Of a stretch of DNA of 64,000 bases, positions 9,315-16,868 are shown in pieces (position 1 is the first letter of the stretch; each line of letters starts with the position of its first letter). The DNA comes from Palsa-1447 sp964414785. Lineage in GTDB: Bacteria; Verrucomicrobiota; Verrucomicrobiia; Opitutales; Opitutaceae. The stretch covers positions 62,001 through 126,000 of the forward strand of contig CAYPXZ010000003.1 in the NCBI GenBank assembly GCA_964414785.1. Direction: 5' to 3'. The translations under genes and the position numbers were made by a program. The notes beneath the pieces are model-generated. The model saw only the letters and a program-made list of their open reading frames with translations, had not been told where the DNA came from and did not search any database.

Positions 9315-9345
9315 CAAAAAGCCGCTGTTAACCCGCGGTTTTTTT
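9315..9345 (+). terminator. Intrinsic terminator after DUF2950
   Basis: A short GC stem, CCGC at 9322-9325 with GCGG at 9335-9338, is extended by A5 at 9316-9320 pairing with T7 at 9339-9345. The T-run makes it a plausible rho-independent terminator. It ends directly at a GTG that could start the next gene, which argues for the later GTG at 9364. Confidence 0.7.
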
Positions 9346-9363
9346 GTGCACGCTCTCAATCCT

Positions 9364-10044
9364 GTGAAGGCCTCAGACTATTTCACGCTACCCGACTCGC
9401 TTGCCGCGTTCCGTCCCTTCTTCGGGCCCGACGCTGCGCCGTGGGACTGGCTAAAGCAGATCGGCTCTGCTCTGGCCTCCCAGCGGTTTGACGGCAAGCC
9501 CCCGAAGGCGCCCCCGGGGGTCCACCTGGAGGGCTTTGTCCACCTGGGTGAGGGCGTTGTCCTTCCGCCGTACGCCACGATCATTGGGCCGGCTTGGATC
9601 GGCGCCGGGACCCAGATCAGGCCCGGCGCCTTCATCCGGGGCAACGTGATCGCCGGCGAGCGGTGCGTCCTCGGGAACGCATGCGAGTTCAAGAACTGCC
9701 TCCTCATGGACGGCGTGCAGGCGCCCCACTACAACTACGTCGGGGACTCGATTCTCGGCAACCGCTCCCACCTGGGCGCGGGCGCCATCTGCTCGAACCT
9801 GAGGCTCGACCAGAAGGAGGTGGTCGTCCACCTGCCGCAGGGCCCCGTGCACACCGGGCTCAAGAAGTTCGGCGCCGTTCTCGGCGACGGGGCCGAGGTC
9901 GGCTGCAACGCGGTCCTAAACCCCGGGACCTTCCTCGGGAAGCGCTCCCTCGTGATGCCCTCGGTCGCCTTTGGCGGGCTGCTTGCGGCCGAAACGATCG
10001 CCAGGGTCCGCCACCAGGTCACGCTGGTCCCAAGACGATTCTAA
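9364..10044 (+). CDS. Left-handed beta-helix protein, sugar nucleotidyltransferase C-domain-like
   Basis: The 226-residue protein has hexapeptide repeats of a left-handed beta-helix from about residue 55 to 215, for example IGPAWIGAGTQIRPGAFIRGNVIAG. It resembles the acyltransferase half of GlmU-type UDP-GlcNAc pyrophosphorylases but has no nucleotidyltransferase domain. The segment APHYNYVGDSILGNRSHLGAG matches the GlmU loop that carries the active-site region. The start at GTG 9364 (protein MKASDYF) is preferred because the alternative GTG at 9346 abuts the terminator T-run. Its stop TAA overlaps the trpS ATG (TAATG), so trpS is probably translationally coupled. The acyl acceptor is unknown. 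Confidence 0.75.
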   Translation: MKASDYFTLPDSLAAFRPFFGPDAAPWDWLKQIGSALASQRFDGKPPKAPPGVHLEGFVHLGEGVVLPPYATIIGPAWIGAGTQIRPGAFIRGNVIAGERCVLGNACEFKNCLLMDGVQAPHYNYVGDSILGNRSHLGAGAICSNLRLDQKEVVVHLPQGPVHTGLKKFGAVLGDGAEVGCNAVLNPGTFLGKRSLVMPSVAFGGLLAAETIARVRHQVTLVPRRF

Positions 10045-11009
10045 TGCGCACCCTCACAGGAATAACCCCCTCCGGAACCGCCCACATCGGCAATTATTTC
10101 GGGGCCATGAGGCCGGCGATAGAGGCCCAGGCCAACGGCGACTGCTTCTACTTCATCGCCGACTACCACTCGATGACCTCCGTCACCGATCCCGCGGAGC
10201 GCCGCGCGAACACGAGGGGAATCGCGATCGACTGGCTCGCGTCCGGGCTCGACCCGAAACAGAGTGTCTTCTGGCTGCAGAGCGACGTCCCCGAGGTCTG
10301 CGAGCTGACGTGGCTTATCGGGAGCGTGACGCCGATGGGGCTTCTCGAGCGCGCGCACAGCTTCAAGGACAAGACGGCGAAGGGGATCTCGCCCAACTTC
10401 GGCCTGTTTGCCTACCCGGTCCTGATGGCCGCCGACATCCTGCTCTACGACACGAACGCCGTGCCGGTCGGCCGGGACCAGAAGCAGCACGTGGAGATGA
10501 CCCGGGACATCGCGATCAAGTTCAACCAGACCTACGGCGAGACCTTCGTCATCCCGGAGTCCGTGATCCGGGATGAGGTCGCCGTCGTGCCCGGGCTTGA
10601 CGGGCAGAAGATGAGCAAGAGCTACGGCAACACCCTTGAGATCTTCGGCGAGGAGAAGGCGCTCAGGAAGAAGGTCATGTCGATCGTCATGGACAGCCGG
10701 ACCCCGGCGGAGCCCAAGCCGGACGCGGAGCGCAACCTCTGCATCCAGCTCCTAAAGCTTGTGGCGCCCGCGGACGTTGCGGCGGACTTCGAGGGAAGGC
10801 TCCGGGCGGGCGGCCTGGGGTATGGCGACCTGAAGAAGGCCCTCTTCGAGCACTATTGGGGATACTTTGCCCCGGCCCGTGCGCGCCGCGCCGAGCTGGT
10901 CTCGAATCCGGGCTATGTCGACCAGGTCCTGCGGGAGGGCGCGGAACGCGCCCGCGCCGTTGCCTCGGTTGTGATGAAGCGCGCGCGCAAGGCCGCGGGG
11001 CTCGAATAG
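10044..11009 (+). CDS. trpS: Tryptophanyl-tRNA synthetase
   Basis: This 321-residue class I aminoacyl-tRNA synthetase charges tRNA-Trp. The HIGH-type signature is GTAHIGNYFGA (about residues 11-21) and the KMSKS loop is QKMSKSYGN. Length fits bacterial TrpRS (about 330). The ATG overlaps the previous stop by one base. It converges with plsC, leaving only 10 bases between the stops. Confidence 0.96.
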   Translation: MRTLTGITPSGTAHIGNYFGAMRPAIEAQANGDCFYFIADYHSMTSVTDPAERRANTRGIAIDWLASGLDPKQSVFWLQSDVPEVCELTWLIGSVTPMGLLERAHSFKDKTAKGISPNFGLFAYPVLMAADILLYDTNAVPVGRDQKQHVEMTRDIAIKFNQTYGETFVIPESVIRDEVAVVPGLDGQKMSKSYGNTLEIFGEEKALRKKVMSIVMDSRTPAEPKPDAERNLCIQLLKLVAPADVAADFEGRLRAGGLGYGDLKKALFEHYWGYFAPARARRAELVSNPGYVDQVLREGAERARAVASVVMKRARKAAGLE

Positions 11010-11019
11010 GGTGGCGCCC

Positions 11020-11679
11020 TCAGATGACCGCCCGTTGGGGCGGGTCGATCCGCGTCATGGCCTCCATGATCCGCATCGCCGTCTTTGAATAACGCTCCTT
11101 CCCCTCGGAGGGGTGGTCATAGTCCTCCGGCATGAGGGGCTTGCCGAAAGCCACCGAGACGGGCGACCCCAGGCGGAGCCTTCCCGCGCGGCCGAACGCC
11201 TCGAACGAGCCAAAGACCCTGGCGGGGACGACGGGGACCCGCGCCTTGCACGCGAGGAGACCGACCCCGGCCTTCGGCGTCTGCAGTTCGCCGGTGGCCG
11301 AGCGCGTGCCCTCGGGAAACACGATCACGACCTTGCCCCGCGCAAGCGCATGGAGGACCCGCTTCACCGCGTCGAGGCTCATCCCCCCGTCGCGGTCGAC
11401 CGGGATCGTTCCCACGGCGTCCAGCCACCAGGAGGCGAATCCCGGCTTCCACAGCGTCTTCCTCGCGAAGAAGCACACCTGGCGGGGGAGGAACTGGCCG
11501 ACGATGGGGGGGTCAAGGAGGCTCGCATGGTTGGCGGCCACGATGTAGCCGCCGGTTTCGGGCAGATTCTCCAGGCCGACGACGTCCCCGCGGAAGAACA
11601 TCTGATGCGTGAGCATGCAGACCCCGTGGAAGAACCCGTAGATCGGCTCCATGTCGAGCTGGGTGTGCCGAAGGCTCAT
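11020..11679 (-). CDS. plsC: 1-acyl-sn-glycerol-3-phosphate acyltransferase
   Basis: This 219-residue PlsC-family acyltransferase adds the second acyl chain in phosphatidic acid synthesis at the inner membrane. The catalytic NHxxxxD box is NHASLLDPP and the phosphate-binding box is FPEGTRS. Its ATG overlaps the cmk stop by 4 bases (ATGA), so the two are translationally coupled. It is the last gene of the minus-strand run tyrA-aroA-cmk-plsC, a gene order often seen in Verrucomicrobiota. Confidence 0.92.
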   Translation of the reverse strand: MSLRHTQLDMEPIYGFFHGVCMLTHQMFFRGDVVGLENLPETGGYIVAANHASLLDPPIVGQFLPRQVCFFARKTLWKPGFASWWLDAVGTIPVDRDGGMSLDAVKRVLHALARGKVVIVFPEGTRSATGELQTPKAGVGLLACKARVPVVPARVFGSFEAFGRAGRLRLGSPVSVAFGKPLMPEDYDHPSEGKERYSKTAMRIMEAMTRIDPPQRAVI

Positions 11680-12347
11680 GGGGATGGGGCGCCCCTGGCG
11701 ATGACCGACGCCATGAGTTCCGCGACCTCGGCGATCGTCAGTAACGTCGTGTCGATCGAGACGGCGCCCTGCGCGAGGGAGAGGGGTGCGGTCTTCCTTG
11801 AGGAGTCGATTCGGTCGCGCTCGGCGACCTTGTCGACCTGGCCCTGTTTCACCCTGCGGCGCTCCCGCTCGGCGGGGTCCGCATGGAGGAAGAAGCGGAA
11901 GTCGGCGTCGGGGAAGATGACCGTGCCGATGTCGCGTCCCTCCATGACGAGGCCCGCGTAACCGCCGCTCCTGGCCGCCTCGGCCTGCCCCCGCTGGTAG
12001 GAGAGGAGGGCCGAGCGGAGCTCGGGGATCGCGGCGAAGTGCGACACGGCGTCGTTGACCTCCCTGCTGCGGATCTCGTCCCCGGGCAGGCGCCCGGATA
12101 TTTCGATCCTGGCCGAGCGCCCCTCGATTTTTGTCTCAAGCTTCAGGTCGGCGAGCGCGGCCTTCACCGATCGCAGGTCCTCGGGCGCGGCCCCGCGCCG
12201 GAGCATCTCCGCAGTGACGGCCCGGTAGTAGGACCCGGTGTCCGAGTGGAGCAGGTTGAACCGCTCGCTCAGCGCGCGCGCCGTAGAGGACTTGCCGGAG
12301 GCGGCGCCGCCGTCGATGGCGACGATAATGAAGGGTTTGCCGGGCAT
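11676..12347 (-). CDS. cmk: Cytidylate kinase
   Basis: The 223-residue enzyme phosphorylates CMP and dCMP. A Walker A loop GGAASGKSS lies at about residues 12-20, followed by the nucleoside-binding text SDTGSYYRAV (consensus DTGAMYRA). The motif GRDIGTVIFPDA in the centre is also typical. It starts 6 bases after the aroA stop and overlaps plsC, so it belongs to the same operon. Confidence 0.95.
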   Translation of the reverse strand: MPGKPFIIVAIDGGAASGKSSTARALSERFNLLHSDTGSYYRAVTAEMLRRGAAPEDLRSVKAALADLKLETKIEGRSARIEISGRLPGDEIRSREVNDAVSHFAAIPELRSALLSYQRGQAEAARSGGYAGLVMEGRDIGTVIFPDADFRFFLHADPAERERRRVKQGQVDKVAERDRIDSSRKTAPLSLAQGAVSIDTTLLTIAEVAELMASVIARGAPSP

Positions 12348-12353
12348 CGTGGG

Positions 12354-13700
12354 TCAGGCTTTCGGGGACCTCGCCCGGATGGTCTCGAGCAGGCCGAAGA
12401 AACCCGGGAAGGTCTTGGCGCTGCAGGCGGGGTTCGCGATCGACAGCCAGGGCGACCCGTCGCCACGCAGGTCGTGGCAGCCGAGAAGGGCGAAGCTCAT
12501 CGCGAACCGGTGGTCGCCGTGGGTGTCGACCGTCTGTCCCGCGCGCAGGGGCCTTGGGTGGACCTCCAGGGAATCCTCGGTCTCGACGACTTCCTGACCG
12601 AGGCGCCTGAGTTCGCCGGCGACACCCGACACGCGGTCGGTCTCCTGCCTGCGGGTGTGGGCGATGCCGTGGATCCGGGTGGTCCCGTCGAGGAGGGGGG
12701 AGATGGCCGCGAGCGTGAGGAACGTGTCCGAGAACGCGGAGAAGTCCCGGTCGACCCCGGAGCGCCGGGCGCCATGGGACCATGAGGAGGTAATTCCCAC
12801 GGGACTCTCGCCAACATCGGCGCCGCACGCCGAAAGGACGTCGAGGAAGCGGATGTCCCCCTGGAGGCTCCCGCCCGCGGGCCTTAGGCCCTCGAGGCAG
12901 AGGGCCCCACCCACGACCAGCGGCAGGGCCGCGAAATAGCTCGCCGCGCTGGCGTCCGGCTCGACCGCATAGGACCCCGGCGAGCGGTAGGATCCCTGTG
13001 ACACCGAGATCTCTCCCTCCGGCGCCCCGTCTCCGGCACCACCGACGCCGAACTGCGCCATCTGGCGGGTCGTCATCCGCACGAACGGCATCCTGACGCC
13101 CCCGACGGGGACGGCGACGACGGGTGCGTGGGCCAGCGGGGCGACCATCAGGAGAGCCGAGAGCATCTGGCTGCTTTCACGCGCGTCGATTGGGACCCGC
13201 CCGCCTCGAAGCCCGCGGGCGCGAATCTCAATGGGAAGGAATCCCTCCGCCCCGAGGCAGCGGATGTCGGCTCCGAGGAGCCGCAGCGCGTCGATCAGCC
13301 CCTTCATCGGCCGCTTCCGCATCTGGGGGACTCCATCCAGCCTGAACGTTCCCCGTTCCGCGGCCGCGCAGAGTGCGGTCAAGAACCTCGCTGCGGTGCC
13401 GGCAAGCCCCGTGAAAAGCTCGGCATCGGTGGCGGGTATGGCGCCGGCGTTGCCCTCGACGCGTATCTCGCACGCGGCCTCGTCCTCGACGACTCCAAAT
13501 CCGAGCAGCCGGAGCGCCTCAGCCATGATCTCGGTGTCCTCGCTCAGGAGGGCGCCGGTCAGGGTCACCCGCCCATCGCACAGTGCGGAGAGAAGCATCG
13601 CCCTGTTCGTCAGGCTCTTCGAGCCGGGCAGGCGCACGTCGCCGCGGGCCGGACCGGTAAAGGGCCTCACCTCGAGGACGTCGGGCAGGGGAGGAGTCAC
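12354..13700 (-). CDS. aroA: 3-phosphoshikimate 1-carboxyvinyltransferase (EPSP synthase)
   Basis: The 448-residue enzyme joins phosphoenolpyruvate to shikimate-3-phosphate in the shikimate pathway. The substrate-binding start GSKSLTNRAMLLSAL is present (about residues 25-39), and PQMRKRPMKGLIDAL carries the RP motif of the second phosphate site. The C-terminal HRFAMSFALLG is also conserved. Its first codons overlap the tyrA stop by 4 bases, giving tight coupling of two aromatic amino acid genes. Confidence 0.95.
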   Translation of the reverse strand: MTPPLPDVLEVRPFTGPARGDVRLPGSKSLTNRAMLLSALCDGRVTLTGALLSEDTEIMAEALRLLGFGVVEDEAACEIRVEGNAGAIPATDAELFTGLAGTAARFLTALCAAAERGTFRLDGVPQMRKRPMKGLIDALRLLGADIRCLGAEGFLPIEIRARGLRGGRVPIDARESSQMLSALLMVAPLAHAPVVAVPVGGVRMPFVRMTTRQMAQFGVGGAGDGAPEGEISVSQGSYRSPGSYAVEPDASAASYFAALPLVVGGALCLEGLRPAGGSLQGDIRFLDVLSACGADVGESPVGITSSWSHGARRSGVDRDFSAFSDTFLTLAAISPLLDGTTRIHGIAHTRRQETDRVSGVAGELRRLGQEVVETEDSLEVHPRPLRAGQTVDTHGDHRFAMSFALLGCHDLRGDGSPWLSIANPACSAKTFPGFFGLLETIRARSPKA

Positions 13701-14551
13701 GGCGCCGGTCGGAACTTGTCGCGGTAGGCGCGGCCACGCTCAAGCCGGGCCGTCACCTCGACATAGTCGCGGTTGGCAAGGGCCGCCTGGAGACCCTGCA
13801 GTTCGTCCTGGAAATCGCGAAGGGCCCGCAGGACCTCGTCCCTGTTCTCGGAAAGGATCGTTTTCCAAAGCTTCGGGTCGGAGGACGCGATCCGCGTCGT
13901 GTCCCTGAGGCCCCCGCCTGCGAAATTCCGCCACGAAGGGTCCCTTGCCGAGAGGAACGCGCACAGCGAGGAGGCCAGGACCTGCGGCAGGTGGCTGATG
14001 TGGGCCACGATCTCGTCGTGCTTGTCGGGGTCGATCGTCACCACCTCGGCCCCCAGGTCCCTCCAGAAGGACACGACCCTCTTGACGGCGTCAGGGTGGG
14101 CCGATTCGACCGGGGTCACGAAGCACGTCCGTCCCTCGAAAAGGCTCGCGCTGCCGTGCTCCCAGCCCGACTTCTCGGATCCCGCCATGGGGTGGGCCCC
14201 CACAAAGTGGGCCGATCCCCCCATGGCCTCGTGCCCCATCCGGGAGATCTCGCCCTTCACGCTCCCGACGTCGCATACGACGGCGCCCTTCTTGAGCTGG
14301 GGGGCGATCTGGCGCGTGAGGGGGACGATCAGGTCCACGGGCGCGGCGATGACGACCAGGTCGGCGTCCTTCACGGCCTCGCCGGGGGTTTCGCATGTTG
14401 CGCTGCACCAAGGCTGTTCGCCGAGGGCCAGCCGGGTCTCGGCCCTGCGGGCCCAGATCACGATCCGGCGGGCCACGCCGCGCTCCTTAGCCGCGCGGGC
14501 CACGGAGGCCCCCAGAAGGCCGGGTGCAAGGATGGTGAGCTGGTCCAACAT
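13697..14551 (-). CDS. tyrA: Prephenate dehydrogenase
   Basis: The 284-residue enzyme converts prephenate to 4-hydroxyphenylpyruvate with NAD(P)+ in tyrosine synthesis. A Rossmann start (LTILAPGLLGASVARAAKERG) and the family signatures GSVKGEI, GAHPMAGSEKSGWEH and HDEIVAHISHLPQVLASSL are clear. The start at 14551 gives the correct N-terminal strand; the open frame upstream is not similar. No chorismate mutase or ACT domain is attached. One oddity: the dinucleotide loop reads GLLGAS without the first glycine of GxGxxG (it has APGLLG). It is first in the operon with aroA. Confidence 0.93.
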   Translation of the reverse strand: MLDQLTILAPGLLGASVARAAKERGVARRIVIWARRAETRLALGEQPWCSATCETPGEAVKDADLVVIAAPVDLIVPLTRQIAPQLKKGAVVCDVGSVKGEISRMGHEAMGGSAHFVGAHPMAGSEKSGWEHGSASLFEGRTCFVTPVESAHPDAVKRVVSFWRDLGAEVVTIDPDKHDEIVAHISHLPQVLASSLCAFLSARDPSWRNFAGGGLRDTTRIASSDPKLWKTILSENRDEVLRALRDFQDELQGLQAALANRDYVEVTARLERGRAYRDKFRPAP

Positions 14552-14643
14552 GGTCTCCGCAGGGACGCAAAATCCACCCCTGCTGTCGAGACGTTCGTAA
14601 GATTGCGTTTTCCCCGCCGCTGGGTTGTCTGGATGCCTCTGAA

Positions 14644-14790
14644 ATGGATCCCATGCCTCCTGAGCAGGAGAATTCGACCCCAACGGCGCGGCGTGCCCGC
14701 ACCATCATCTTCCTCCTGATGGCCGTGTTCATCATAGCGCCGTTCGTCGTGTACGTGCTCGTCGGAAAGGGCGCTGGGCCAAGGCCATGA
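14644..14790 (+). CDS. Small single-pass membrane protein, 48 residues
   Basis: A 48-residue reading frame starts at ATG 14644 (or 14653) and encodes a charged N-terminal half followed by one hydrophobic helix (IIFLLMAVFIIAPFVVYVLV) and a short basic tail. Its stop overlaps the start of the PIN-TRAM gene as ATGA at 14787-14790, so the downstream gene is likely translated by coupling. The positive-inside pattern (ARRAR before the helix) suggests a cytosolic N terminus. No family is recognised. Confidence 0.7.
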   Translation: MDPMPPEQENSTPTARRARTIIFLLMAVFIIAPFVVYVLVGKGAGPRP

Positions 14791-15809
14791 ACAAGACCCT
14801 CATCCCCATCCGCATCGTCTTCATCGTGCTGTGCACGGCAGCCGGCTGGCTCGTGTGCTACACGGTCCGCGAATGGGATTCCTACCGGGTGACGGCGTCG
14901 TCGGTCGGGTTCTGCATCGGCGCCCTGGTCGTCCTGGTCGACGTGATGCTCAAGGGGTTCTCGCTCCGGGGCCTCTCCGCCCTGACCTTTGGAATCGCCG
15001 TAGGCTCCATCATAGCGAGCCTGGTCGCCACCTCCCCCCTCTTTGCCGAGGGCGACCCGGAGATGATCTTCCTGGCAAGGCTCGCCCTCTTCATGATCTG
15101 CCCCTACCTCGGCACGGTCATCGCCCTCAGGGGTAAGGACGAGTTCAACCTGGTCATACCCTACGTCAGGTTCGTCCCCCACGAGGTGGACGTGCCCCTC
15201 GTGGTCGTCGACACGAGCGTCCTCATAGACGGGCGTATAGCCCGGGTGTGCGAGACCGGCTTCCTGAGCGCGGCCCTCGTCATCCCGCGCTTCGTCCTCA
15301 ATGAGCTGCAGACCATTGCCGACTCGACGGATCCCCTTCGGCAGGCCCGCGGCAGGCGCGGTCTGGACGTGCTGAACGCCCTTCGAGCGATCAAGTCGCT
15401 CGACATAAGGATCACCGAGAGCGAGGTGGCGAAGAAGGAGGACGTCGACGCCAAGCTCGTCTTCCTGGCGCAGTCGATGAGGGCAAAGCTCCTCACGACG
15501 GACTACAACCTCGCCAAGATGGCCGAATTCCAGGGCGTCCCCTGGCTCAACCTCAACAAGCTCTCGAAGTCGCTCCAGCCCGAGCTGATGATCGGTGAAC
15601 GCCTTGAAATAGAGTTGGTTAAGCCGGGCAAGGAGGAGGGCCAGGCCATTGGTTACCTGGCGGATGGCTCGATGGTGGTCGTTACCGGTGGCCGCCAGCA
15701 CATAGGCCAGCACGTCAACGTTGAGATCATAAGTCTTTTGCCCACAGGGGCTGGCAAGATGATCTTCTCTAGAATGGTCACCGAATCAGACCATTCCCGG
15801 GTGGGCTGA
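14787..15809 (+). CDS. Membrane-anchored PIN-TRAM domain protein (YacL-like)
   Basis: The 340-residue protein has about four N-terminal membrane helices (residues 5-115), then a PIN nuclease domain starting at VVVDTSVLIDGRIA with the first metal-binding aspartate at D142, further acidic residues in VLNELQ and DVDAKL, and TTDYNLAKMA, and finally a TRAM RNA-binding domain (about 275-335). This is the architecture of YacL-like proteins, thought to be membrane-tethered ribonucleases. It overlaps the 48-residue membrane ORF by 4 bases. A tRNA-Ala gene follows 64 bases downstream, which may matter since PIN nucleases often cut tRNA or rRNA, but this is only proximity. Confidence 0.9.
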   Translation: MNKTLIPIRIVFIVLCTAAGWLVCYTVREWDSYRVTASSVGFCIGALVVLVDVMLKGFSLRGLSALTFGIAVGSIIASLVATSPLFAEGDPEMIFLARLALFMICPYLGTVIALRGKDEFNLVIPYVRFVPHEVDVPLVVVDTSVLIDGRIARVCETGFLSAALVIPRFVLNELQTIADSTDPLRQARGRRGLDVLNALRAIKSLDIRITESEVAKKEDVDAKLVFLAQSMRAKLLTTDYNLAKMAEFQGVPWLNLNKLSKSLQPELMIGERLEIELVKPGKEEGQAIGYLADGSMVVVTGGRQHIGQHVNVEIISLLPTGAGKMIFSRMVTESDHSRVG

Positions 15810-15873
15810 CCCTGCCGGCCAAGATTGGTGTGGACTTGCCCCCCCGGGGTTTTAGATAACTTCCCTTCCTTTC

Positions 15874-15949
15874 GGGGCAGTAGCTCAGTTGATAGAGCGC
15901 GTCGTTCGCAACGACGAGGTCGTCGGTTTGATCCCGATCTGCTCCACCA
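15874..15949 (+). tRNA. tRNA-Ala (anticodon CGC)
   Basis: The 76-base gene folds into a full cloverleaf with encoded CCA. Acceptor GGGGCAG pairs with CTGCTCC and keeps the alanine identity pair G3-U70. The anticodon stem CGTCG/CGACG holds the loop TTCGCAA, giving anticodon CGC at 15907-15909 (codon GCG). The D-loop has G18-A19 instead of G18-G19 and the T-loop is TTTGATC instead of TTCGATC, so the universal G19-C56 contact is replaced by A19-U56. The accessory region begins right after it, making it a possible integration site, although no repeat of its 3' end was found. Confidence 0.93.
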
Positions 15950-16063
15950 TCCCAGAATCGAACGCGCTAGATGCCGCGTTTGTGTGACCTCACTAATGCC
16001 AAGAGCTTTGAGAATAGAGGTCGTTTAGCGCGCAAGCCAACCGACTGTGCGAACGGGAGGACA

Positions 16064-16168
16064 ATGGCCGGCAGTGCAAAACGGGGAAAGGAATCCCTTG
16101 ATAAACCCAAGCGTTTGGGTTCTCGTGCTGGAGGACGAGTAATTGGAAGAAGACACTGGGAAAGTTGA
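16064..16168 (+). CDS. 34-residue basic peptide upstream of hicA
   Basis: A 34-residue ORF starts at ATG 16064 behind GGGAGG at 16055-16060. It is rich in Arg, Lys and Gly (for example KPKRLGSRAGGRVIGRRHW). Its stop TGA shares a base with an ATG of hicA (TGATG at 16166-16170), so hicA translation may depend on it. A decayed copy of the same ORF, with ribosome site, is found at 21604-21720, which supports it being a real part of the locus. Function unknown; it could be a leader peptide or a third toxin-antitoxin component. Confidence 0.55.
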   Translation: MAGSAKRGKESLDKPKRLGSRAGGRVIGRRHWES

Positions 16169-16377
16169 TGATGGGTCAGAGCGACGCCAACATCGAAGAT
16201 GTAGACCTTTGTAACCTCCTCAATCGACTGGGCTACATAAGCAAGCAGAGTGGCAGCCATAACATCTTTCGGAAACCGGGTTACGATTTAATCAACCTCC
16301 AGAATTCAGGTGGCAAAGCGAAGCCCTACCAAGTACGCCAGGTCCGCGATCAACTCAAAAATCAAACACTCTCATGA
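16168..16377 (+). CDS. hicA: HicA-family mRNA interferase toxin
   Basis: The 69-residue protein has the double-stranded RNA-binding-like fold of HicA toxins, which cleave mRNA when free of antitoxin. The core motif QSGSHNIFRKPG holds the catalytic histidine of the GSH signature, preceded by CNLLNRLGY. ATG codons at 16168 and 16171 and a TTG at 16165 are possible starts. It overlaps the preceding 34-residue ORF by one base and hicB by four (ATGA at 16374-16377), so all three are coupled. The classical order toxin then antitoxin is kept. Confidence 0.85.
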   Translation: MMGQSDANIEDVDLCNLLNRLGYISKQSGSHNIFRKPGYDLINLQNSGGKAKPYQVRQVRDQLKNQTLS

Positions 16378-16715
16378 AACCTGCCGCCAAAGATTACGAA
16401 GTCCGTATCTGGTACAGCGAAATTCCAGGCGACGATTGCTACATCGCCCAGGTCAACGACATGCCCGGTATCATGGCGCACGGTGATTCCCGTGAGGCAG
16501 CAGCCAAGGAGATCCAAGAAGCATTGAGGCTAGCTCTTGACTCCTATGCGCAAAACAAGGAGGAACCGCCAGCTCCTAAAAGTGCGGCCGCTGCATCACT
16601 TGGGCGAATTGGGGGGAGTGTGAGAAGTTCGAAGAAATCACTCGCGGCTCGAATGAACGGGCTCAGAGGCGGCCGGCCCAAGAAAAGCGGGCGTAAACTG
16701 AAGGCACGTGTTTAG
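16374..16715 (+). CDS. hicB: HicB-family antitoxin
   Basis: The 113-residue protein has the HicB partial RNase H-like fold (VRIWYSEIPGDDCYIAQVNDMPGIMAHGDS, then the EAAAKEIQEALRLAL helix), which binds and blocks HicA. The C-terminal 45 residues are basic and end GGSVRSSKKSLAARMNGL then GGRPKKSGRK, a tail common in antitoxins and probably binding DNA or RNA. The ATG overlaps the hicA stop. A 9-bp inverted repeat (16741-16772) follows the gene. A broken copy of this C-terminal region is found at about 21725-21804. Confidence 0.85.
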   Translation: MKPAAKDYEVRIWYSEIPGDDCYIAQVNDMPGIMAHGDSREAAAKEIQEALRLALDSYAQNKEEPPAPKSAAAASLGRIGGSVRSSKKSLAARMNGLRGGRPKKSGRKLKARV

Positions 16716-16740
16716 CACTCGATTTCTTGGTTCGTGGAAA

Positions 16741-16772
16741 TTGTTTAGCGCCCTTTGGTTCGTGCTAAACAA
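16741..16772. repeat. 9-bp perfect inverted repeat downstream of hicB
   Basis: TTGTTTAGC at 16741-16749 is the reverse complement of GCTAAACAA at 16764-16772, with a 14-base spacer. The text TTTAGC..TTGGTTCGTG just upstream (from 16711) is an imperfect direct repeat of the left part. There is no T-tract, so it may be a protein-binding site rather than a terminator. Confidence 0.55.
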
Positions 16773-16868
16773 CAACCTGGTCCACCAAACAATCTCGACG
16801 GGCTAGAAATCCATAACGTCGGTGGTTTGTGATGAAGGGGAAGTAAGGACTAGGGCGTGTTTGCAAAA

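Noticed and set aside
15950..16063. Possible attachment site at the tRNA-Ala 3' end
   Set aside because: No second copy of the tRNA 3' sequence was found in the window and no integrase gene is present, so an integrated element cannot be claimed.
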